NCBI GenBank assembly: GCA_958510825.1
Contig: OY294050.1
Coordinates: forward strand, 6,673,340 to 6,737,339
DNA from: Brachypterus glaber
Taxonomy: Eukaryota; Arthropoda; Insecta; Coleoptera; Kateretidae
Length of the DNA: 64,000 nt
Direction of reading: 5' to 3'
Made by a program: the position numbers and the translations under genes. The notes beneath the pieces were generated by a model. It saw only the letters and a program-made list of their open reading frames with translations. It did not search any database and was not told the DNA's origin. Shown piece by piece: positions 12,591 through 21,400 of this stretch (the stretch's first letter is position 1; each line of letters begins with the position of its first letter).

Positions 12591-13361
12591 CCCAGGTAGC
12601 AAAATATCATGACATTCACGTGAAAGTCACGTTAATATGTGACATGTGATGTTAAGATTGTAGTCTCATTTAACAAGAATGTAGCATGGTGGGGATGTCC
12701 TAAGTCCGCCCCTAATAACATCACACAATGATATCCCGAAAATAACGTGTTTGTGACATCATAAATCCACATTCCTGTTATATCTAATATCTTATGGATG
12801 CCGTTACTGGTACTTTAATATTTAAATAATATTCTAGCTTTTTCTAAATTAAAACCATTAAAAACGCTATAACCCTATAAAAAAATCGGATTTAAAATCA
12901 ATCAGTAATTAAAACAATCACAGATTGAAACAGATAGATTCTAAATACGAAATTGCAGATTAAGCGGAGAATATATTCCTTTAATCCGTGTCCGTGGTCT
13001 AGAGAAGCCCGGCAGAGCTCCCTGTCCATTGGAAATCGTATAATGTGTATACAATTTCCTTATAATAATTTACTCTATCAACATCATGTTATATCGATTT
13101 TTTTGCTTCGAACGTCGGTGAGAAGCAAAATAACATGACATTCACGTGAAAGCCACGTTAATATGTGACATGCGATATATTCACAGCGTTGCTAAATATT
13201 TGTTATTAAATAACATGGTTGTCACGTCACACGTGTTACGTTGCAAATGTGATGTTAAATACATGTTATTTTTCAATATTATGTGATGTTATGATTTAGT
13301 TTAAAAATACACCCAAAAGTGATGTTAATTTCTTGTAATATAACATCCCTTGCTACCTGGG
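12591..13361. mobile_element. CCCAGGTAGCAA-ended element inserted in a 20-bp minisatellite
   Basis: Perfect 12-bp inverted ends CCCAGGTAGCAA lie at 12591-12602 and 13350-13361. The interior reiterates ATGACATTCACGTGAAAG, CACGTTAATATGTGACAT and GTGATGTTA words (near 12610, 13135 and 13320). The flanks are minisatellite units (12561-12580 on the left, 13371-13427 on the right). Joining left flank TACATATAA to right flank AAAATTG restores a normal unit, which suggests a target duplication of two bases or fewer. Confidence 0.75.
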
Positions 13362-13370
13362 AAAATTGAA

Positions 13371-13427
13371 AAATTACATATAAAATTGTAAAATTACATC
13401 TAAAATTGTAAAATTACACGTAAAATC
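13371..13427. repeat. 20-bp minisatellite, about three units
   Basis: Units of AAATTACATATAAAATTGTA (13371-13390), with a one-base variant at 13391-13410 and a partial third unit at 13411-13427. An isolated unit at 12561-12580 lies on the other side of the inserted element. Confidence 0.85.
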
Positions 13428-13429
13428 TA

Positions 13430-14120
13430 GTTTATTTGTGTAATAAGTGATTACTTATTTATTTTTACATTGTACCATTAAACTGTCTTTCCAAATATTT
13501 GATGACCGTAATTTTCACGTATTACAATTCTTGTTATTAAAATACTATTGTTAGGATGTATTTGTATTAAACAACTCGTAAACATACTTAAAAAAAAATA
13601 TGCAGAATGGTAAAATAAACCTAAGTGCTCTATAATGAATAAAGGTCCTTATGGGAAATTTAATTTTAAATGGTGTTCCACACTTTAAATTTGAAATATT
13701 TGAATTCAAATTTTGATTTTTTTATACCCTGTATATTTTGGCTCATAGAGCATGAAATTCTAAGTGTGAGCCACCGTTTTGACGGAATTTTCTGTATTTT
13801 AATCATATGCGTCACAAAAATGACAACACTATAAAAAATGTCATATTGAACAGATGTTTCAATACGTGTTTGGAATCGTCTGAAGGTGTTTTAATACGTT
13901 TCAATATAAAATTTTTTATAGGTCATTTATTTGACATGTCAAATAAATCCAAAACGCATAGAGTTATTTATTTTGCCATTTTGGATTTTCTTTTTAACTT
14001 TGTCTCTGTCAGTTATTTATATTGTATTCCATTTATTTGAGAATATTATATAATAGTTTTTAATCTATAAATAACAATATCACTAAAAATTCTTATGATC
14101 TTTTTTGTCTCACGAATGTT
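13430..14120. other. gene-free stretch
   Basis: AT-rich, with no supported gene, repeat end or RNA. The 77-codon frame at 13807-14040 has no recognisable similarity and no splice context. Confidence 0.45.
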
Positions 14121-14124
14121 TCTT

Positions 14125-14267
14125 GAGCGCTATCCACAGGCATACATAAACATTAGACATTACGCATAAGCCACCGCATAGTCGTAGTACGATGCCGAGA
14201 TTGCCTTAACGTGCCGTCAAAGGCTTATGCGTTGTGTCTTATCGTTATGTAAGTCTGTGGATGGCTC
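14125..14267. mobile_element. fold-back MITE, about 143 bp
   Basis: The left arm (14125-14172: TATCCACAGGCATACATAA then TTACGCATAAGCC) pairs with the right arm (14222-14267: GGCTTATGCG then TTATGTAAGTCTGTGGATGG). Arms are about 45 bp with scattered mismatches and a GC-richer loop. Confidence 0.75.
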
Positions 14268-15990
14268 TTTAATTGTCCTCAAATGTTATTAAATCAAAAT
14301 GTTATCAAATCAACTTTTTAATATTACTTTTAAGTATTTTTTACTACAGAAAATTTATTTTTAATATAATGTTAAAATTTACTCGTAAATAATCTTACCG
14401 AATACTTTTTGTATCAAGTTTTTCGAAATTTCTGGAGCACATTATCCGGCCAAAACTAATACTGTTACATGGTTAAATAAAAAAAACTATTTTTAAAAAT
14501 GTGAAAAACTTTAGGTTTTTTTGATAATTTTTTAATTTTTATTTATTCTAAATATTTGTTATAATAAAGTGTGCCTAGTCAATAGATATTAAATCAGGTC
14601 AAAACAAATTGCATATTTTTTAAGAAACTAAAATGTTATAAAAAAAGTTTCCGAAATAAGGGATTTTGAAAAGTTTGTGTAATTTTCAAATTTTATAAAG
14701 GCTGTTTTAAATATATTATATATTATGATGGAAGGAAACGGGAACATTTTAGTTTTTGAAAAAAAATCATAAACAACAAAAAAAAATTTTTTCGAAAAAA
14801 AAAAATTTTTTTCGCTATTTTTTTTTTGGCGCTTATGATTTTTTGGTTTGCTCTAGCATGTAATTTTGACCACGTGTTAAACTTTATATCTATTTATTTA
14901 TTATTATTTTAGTATTCTCGTAATTTAAGTTTTAAGACTTTTTTTTGATTTTTTTGAAAAAAACATTCATATCAGTTTGTTAAAATATGCGTGTAAATTT
15001 ATTGCAGTGGTGTATATCTTATAATAAAGCATTTTTTTGCTTCAAACTGTAGTTTTTTATTTTACCCCGTACCTATCCAAAAAAATATTTGATTTCTAAA
15101 GAAAACTAAAAAAAAATTTAAAAAAAACACAAAAAAATGTTCTAAGTAAAACAATATTATGCACAAAGCACCTAACATATTATTACAGACCTTAAACCTC
15201 TGACCTCAAATTTATCCAAGCCGCTAAATTAAGACTTCAACTCAGTTTGCAATAGATACCCGAGCTTATGCAACCCATAATACAGTACCGTGTATTATAA
15301 GTTGCCTAAACTAACGATATTAGGTAATATGCAGCTAGCTTCAGATTTGTGTAGAATTCCATGTCCAACTAATCCATATAAGAACTACACTATAAGAGAA
15401 AGTCAAATGATAGAGATAGAAAACTATTGTACCGCCATTAGCGGTTGTTTTTTAAAATTCACTAAATTCACGGTCAACGACAGCCGATAATACAGATAAC
15501 CTACGGAAGTCGGTAATAAAGATTACTATTGCTTTCCCAAATCAATTTTTTAAAAATGGGGAAAAGCTCTGCAATTTTATTTAAAAGTTTATTCACCAAA
15601 AGATAAAACAAATTTTTAAAAAGTCTAACAAGTGGGTTATCTAACCCGCACATTAATTAAAAATAACAATATATGAATCGAAATTCTAATTAAATGTATA
15701 ATTTGTTAAACTTTAAAAATATGAAATTTTATCTTTTGCTAAATAAACCTATATAATTAAAAAAAAAACACTTGGCTTTGATTTTTATATATTTTATTTT
15801 AAACGTAAATAGGAAATTAAAAGAATTATGTCGTACTTTTAATAGTTAACTTTTTATTATAAATAAATAAATAAATATGAGGAGTAAACATTTGCCTTCA
15901 TATATAATTGAGTGTCATACACAATATACTGCCTAAGTGCAGAGCACATTTGAAAGTTTTTATAATTAGTATTCCTACATTTAACATGAA
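14268..15990. other. gene-free AT-rich stretch
   Basis: Poly-A/poly-T rich (for example around 14755-14830). No supported gene, RNA or element boundary. The 66-codon frame at 15290-15490 has no recognisable similarity. Confidence 0.5.
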
Positions 15991-15994
15991 TCAG

Positions 15995-16380
15995 TTAACC
16001 CGATAAGCTTCTCTGACCAGGGGCTATTTCAGCCCTAAACAGCTGTTTAGGGCTAGCTCAGTCAAACTGATAAGCTCTTTTCGATAGGGGCCATCCCTGC
16101 CCAAAAAATATATGTGAAAATGGTAAGAAGCTTTTTAGGGCATTTGTCCCAGCCCTAAACAGGTCAGTCAAATCAATGTTTTTTTGTGTAGGGGCTGTCC
16201 CCGCCCTAAATAGCGCAGTCAAAGTAATAAGAAGCTTTTCAAGACAGGGTCAGTACCTGCCTGAAACAGTCAAACTGGTAGGCTTTTTAGGACAGGGACT
16301 ATTATAGTCCCTGTATAATACAGCTCAGTCAAACTGATAAGCTTTTTAGGTCAGGACCGTCCCCTGGGGGACGGATCCAA
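15995..16380. repeat. degenerate minisatellite, unit about 60-80 bp
   Basis: About five to six diverged units carry the same ordered words: CAGTCAAACTGATAAGCTT, TTTAGG(A/G)CAGGG, and G(G)CTGTCCC/GCCCTAAACAG. Examples lie near 16005, 16065, 16160, 16215, 16265 and 16325. Unit length varies. Several units contain short inverted words (GCCCTAAACAGCTGTTTAGGGC near 16031), so it may be a decayed fold-back element with tandem arms. Confidence 0.7.
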
Positions 16381-16416
16381 AAAAGCAGTATGAGGATGTA
16401 ATTTCCCCCTTTCAGG

Positions 16417-16560
16417 GGCGGATTTATTTCACTTTAAGGGGGAGGGCCATCCATAGGGAAAAAAATTGCGCTTTCGCCAAAAATATAATTTTGAAGATAT
16501 TTCTATGCTAATATATCTCGCTGCCCCCCCCCCCCCTAAATTCGCCCATGCCCCCTTTAA
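16417..16560. mobile_element. short element with CAGGGGCGGATTTA ends and a poly-C run
   Basis: The left end AGGGGCGGATTTA (about 16418) has a partial inverted match at the right (TAAATTCGCCCATGCCCC, about 16537-16555). A run of about 13 C lies near 16525. Similar ends are common in small hAT-like elements; superfamily not proven. Confidence 0.45.
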
Positions 16561-16882
16561 ATTACAAAAATTCTGGCACAGTTTATTATATTATTGTTAA
16601 TTATAATCAGGTACAGGGTATTATACCCGGATTTAAAAAATAATAACTTTTTGTCTGTATTGGATGTATACACTGTAAAATATTAAAAAAAGGCCTGTGT
16701 CATGACTGAGCCACCATTTTATATGGTATAATACCCAGTGAATAAAGACAAAAAGTTTATTTTTTTAATACCATTACCCCGTTTTTATAGATCACTATAC
16801 GCACATCCAATATTTGAATATGTTTGGATAGATATATCTATATATTAGATATATTCACTGTGCGATTTATAATTTACTACCT

Positions 16883-17003
16883 ACAGACTATTGGGTCATC
16901 CAAATTTTAAAATTTTCAAAATTACAGATTAATGGGTCACCCAAATTTTAAAATTTTCAAAATTACAGACTAATGGGACATCCAAATTTTAAAAAATATA
17001 AAA
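16883..17003. repeat. 41-bp tandem repeat, three units
   Basis: Units begin ACAGA(C/T)TA(A/T)TGGG at 16883, 16924 and 16965, each followed by TC(A)CCAAATTTTAAAA. Units 1 and 2 differ at only a few positions; unit 3 is truncated. It lies just downstream of the THAP-transposase gene. Confidence 0.85.
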
Positions 17004-17044
17004 TTATGTCATTTTATATGACATAAACACCTTAAAAAAGAAAA

Positions 17045-17250
17045 TAAAAATAAAAAAATACGTGGTCGAATAGAGATTTTTTTGCTTTAAAATTATGTAT
17101 CACAGGACTTCCCTTTCCATTCAAAAAAATCCCTGACCACATTTAAAAAGCTTTAAATATAAAATATGTATATGCCAAAAGATAGTTTAAGTTGTTTTAC
17201 CCATTAAAAAGTTAAGAGGGGAAGGAGTGAGTTTTGGACCGCACTGTATA
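17045..17250 (+). repeat. mariner-like repeat ending TTTTGGACCGCACTGTA
   Basis: The block TTTGCTTTAAAAT(T/G)ATGTATCACA and CTTCCCTTTCCA are shared with 51615-51665. The right end TTTTGGACCGCACTGTA (about 17234-17250) is the complement of a TACAGTGCGGTCC-type terminus, and 51595 has ACAGTGCGTCCAAAAG at its left end. It abuts the stop codon of the THAP-transposase gene by about 30 bp. Confidence 0.6.
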
Positions 17251-17281
17251 ATTACATCAAATAGTGGTTAAACAAAAATTA

Positions 17282-18426
17282 TTATCTATTTCTTTTTTTT
17301 AATGTACTTAAGTATTTTTCATATGCCAGAATTTTCATTGGATCAAGGTATTTGTTTTTTTTATCTTTTTTGTATAATGTAGCAAATTTGGAATCCTTTC
17401 CTTTTAAAATTTGGGTGATCCTTTTACTCCAAAAATATAAAATACACCTAATTATTGTTTTTAATACAGTAGAGGATAATTGCTGGTGAGTTGGACAATT
17501 TAAAGCCTTTAGATGCATAGGATCTGACACTAAATTAAATAATAATTTTGCTATATTTCTTTCATGACAAATTCTTGGTATATAATAAAATAGTTTATCC
17601 AAGACAAATTTTGTGAACATTATCAAATAACCTCCAGGTCTATTAAACTGAACTGTTGGATATTCCCTGGCTTCAATAAAATCCATATGGGACTGAGTTG
17701 AGGAAATGGTTAAATTATTTTTGCAACTGTCGCAATGGTTTGCAAATTTTTTCATTTTTTTTACTACATAACCCGCAATATACGTTATCGTACACTCTCC
17801 CACATATGAATGCTTGTGTTTTGAAACATAAGTAGGCAAAGTGTACTTAGTTTGTGTCGTTTCTAACTCTCCAATACCAGCAATCACCTCTCCAGTTAAA
17901 AAACATCTTAAATTATCTAACGCCCCTTCTGTAGAATCGTCCTCACAGTTAGAACCAGGTGAGTGTGACGACATAAAATTTGTGGTAAGCAAGGCTTTGA
18001 ATGAGGAAATAAAATGGGGAACTTGAGGCTTTATGTTTCGGGCACAATGACTTCTCAGTATACCAAAAAAGTTCTCCAGAGGGTCCTGGTTAAAAGCTCT
18101 CGGCAATATATATAAAAATCCCATTTTCAATAAATTATGCTTTAATGTGATGAATCCTTTTATCGTTCGTATAAGATTTCGAATTGATGGGGTTTTTGCT
18201 CCTTTGTAATCTTTGGGATAAATGTACTCCATACTTTCCAGTATTTTGATACCAATTTTCCAAAATTCCAAATGCTCAGAATCCTTTGTAATTCCTCCTT
18301 TAAGTGGTTTGGTTTTTGGAGCCACTTTGCTATTACCATTAAGGCTGTCAAAAAGTTTATCCAAAAATAAAATTAGATCTGCAGTTTGAACAGCTCTTGA
18401 ATCTAACTTATTTTCAGCCTTAATAT
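17282..18426 (-). CDS. THAP-transposase exon 5 (catalytic Glu and C-terminus)
   Basis: A 1145-nt terminal exon, acceptor AATTTACAG, stop at 17284-17282. It encodes residues 584-964 and includes FNQDPLENFFGILRSHCARN (E701), CTITYIAGYVVKK and a Cys pair (HCDSC). The uninterrupted frame to the stop argues against pseudogene status. A possible poly-A signal (AATAAA on the minus strand) lies near 16762. Confidence 0.9.
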
Positions 18427-21400
18427 CTGTAAATTAAATTATTAAATTAGATTTATGTATAATAAATGATTAATTAAGGGGACGGGTGAATTGTATAAAC
18501 CCCGTTTTTTTCGCACGAAAGTGTTGAAAAATGTTTTATAAAAATAATTTCAATACATTTTTTTAGTCGGGGGTTGATGTACCGGTGACGTAAACTTTAT
18601 TTGTAGAGTATATTTCCGCTATTTTTCTTATAACAAAATTTGTATTTCAAAGTAAATTATATATTTAATATATAATTTACTTTGAAGATTAAGTAAGTAA
18701 ACAGAATGTAAATTATGTGTTTTGATATGATAAAAATACGAACGAAAAGTACAGAAAAAACAATCAGGTTTTTATACATAGAATTATAGGCTGAATTCAA
18801 AAATATAAAAAATTACAGGGTGTTCCATTAAAAAAAACATATTTATGCCGGCAAAACCGGAAGTGAAAAACAAAATTCAATCCGCCATTTTATAGCCAAT
18901 GTAAAATTAATTTTGGGGGTGGACATTAATAAAACACCCAGTATTCAAATTAATTTTAGGTACCTAGTTCTAATTTTTTACTATTTTTACTTTAAGGAAA
19001 TACAATAAAAAACTGTAAAGTACAATTTTGTTATATAAAAAATAAAAATTTAACTTGACGTAACAATGGGGGTAAGGGGGGTTGGAACCGGTGTGACACA
19101 ACGTGACAAGAGGGTAAGGCGGTCAATGATTACCAAAAAAGAGTGTGACATACTAATGTTAAAAATTACATATAAAAACAACAAACAAGTTCAACAACAA
19201 GTTCACGTTAATTTCTAGTACAGTGGGATTTTCTTTCCTAATTTAAAGTCAAAATTGTCGAGTACATACCCCATTGTGCAATGCGCTTCATTAAAGAACC
19301 AACTTGATTGCTGAACACTTGAGTACATAGCGACACCTTCATTTTATTCATTTTTTCTTTTAAAATATGTGAATCATTTAACTTTGTGCATATTCGAGTG
19401 TTCTCTGATGTATCCAAGTAATAAAAGTCACGTATATCCTTCCATTTCGCTATTTTTTTTTCGTTGTCCATTGTAAATTTTAAATCTTTTGTAAGGAGGT
19501 TGTTACGTAAGCATTTAAATATGTGAGGGACATCGAAAAGTAAAACTATATCTTTTCCATTAAGTTTAATAGATCTTGTGCTTGGGTCTCCATACTGATT
19601 TATTAAACCATTCACAGCTGCTGAATTTCCAGTACCTTGATCGCAGACAGTCGCAACAACATTTAAACCAATATTTTGGAGTGCCGTAATGACTTCCTTA
19701 ACTTTTACCTTTAACTCTACAGATTTCATTGGCCCAGATGAAAAAGTAAATGCAATGGGTTGTTTCCACTGTTTATATACTCCTTTTATCATAAATACAT
19801 TCGCATAGTCAGCTATTTTTCTTCTTCTAACTGAACCAAAATCTTCTAGCCCATCAATCATATCCAGCTTTTGATTATATGACACTCCAGTCCCAATTGC
19901 CACCTCATCAAATATTAAAAGGCAACATTTTTCCAAGGTGGTCATTTTTAAAACTGACTCTCGTAATGAGTTTAATAACTCATTATTTATACCAGGGCCA
20001 AAAGGTATTTTGTTTAGTAAATTTGTTAGGGTTTTTCTTGATGGCAGTGAAAAAATTTTACTTAGAAGACGGTACCCTTTGCCACTGCTTTTTAAAAGAG
20101 CCAACGAAAGAATTTTTTCGTCAATTGTAAAACGTCTTGCTTTAGGTTTCTGATGTTGTGTTCTTATTTGCTGTGCAATGAAAGTATATGTAGGCGTATT
20201 AACTTTTGACATAAATTGGGCATAGTCAGGAGAGTTGGCAACCTTAAAGGCATTTTCGAGACGAGTTTTTAGGCTTGTTATTTGTTTCTGGCTGTTTGTG
20301 GTTTTACGGCTCCATTCTGTAACCATTTTATACAATCTCTTGCAGTTGGGTGTCAGTTGATTTATTCGAGAAACATTCACTTCTTTCAAAATCAAATTCC
20401 TTTTTTTACCTGTAAAAAATATTTTTATTAATTCATTAGACAAAAAAAATTATTTTAAAATTTGGACTAAATACTACATGTATAGGATAGACAGTGTCAG
20501 GTACAGCCAGGGCCGGATTCAGGGTAAGTGCAGTTTACCCGGGCTCGAGGGGGCCCGGCGTCGAAAGTTTACAACAAACAGTTTATTTATGTATACTTCC
20601 CCAGAAAAATAAGGGCGTCAAAACGAGCAAATATTTAAAGCCCTTTCCAAGTGGACCACAGACCCTAAAATTCGTAAAAAATTTCGCCTACAGCGCTAGG
20701 GTTTTCATTCGTTTGGTAAGAATTTTCGCCTGCAGCGCTGGGCTAATTAAGTTTTTTTTTTTTCAATTTAAGATTGTAAAACTTAAGAGTAAAATTTGCA
20801 AATAAAATTGCCTGCAGAGCTAGAGCTTGCATTTTTATGAAATTTAAAATTAGAATTAAAATGGATTATTAAAATTGTAAAAAATTTCGCCTGTGGCGCT
20901 AACTTAGTTAATGAATAGGGGCGCCACTTCAATCCCCAGCATACAAGTGCCTTAGCTGCGGCTCTGTATGAGACAATTATGTTTTCGAAAAATGGGGGCC
21001 TCTGGTAAAAAGTTGCACCTGGGCCCGGGCCCCTTTCCCAAAAAAAAACAGACTTCAAAAAGTTTTAAAAATAAATAAAAGTAGGCCATTTGCATTTTAC
21101 TTTATTTTTGGCCCTTAAACTTTCTCATATATTCACAGCTTTGTTTAAGTTAATCCGGAAATGTTTGTCAATATTTTTTTGCCTTTTTTGCCAGAAGAAA
21201 TACTTTTTATGCCGGTACCAGCCGGGGCCTACCTATCATTTGAGGAACTTCCTGGAGTTTGAGGGAACTAATTAGCCATTCAGAAGGGGCTTATTATGAA
21301 TATGTTGTCTTAGAAATTCCTGTTTGTGTAATTATTCTTTCTGGTTAATTGTACTTACATTTATAGGTAACTGGAGTCTTGCTCTTGGTGTTGATGTTGA

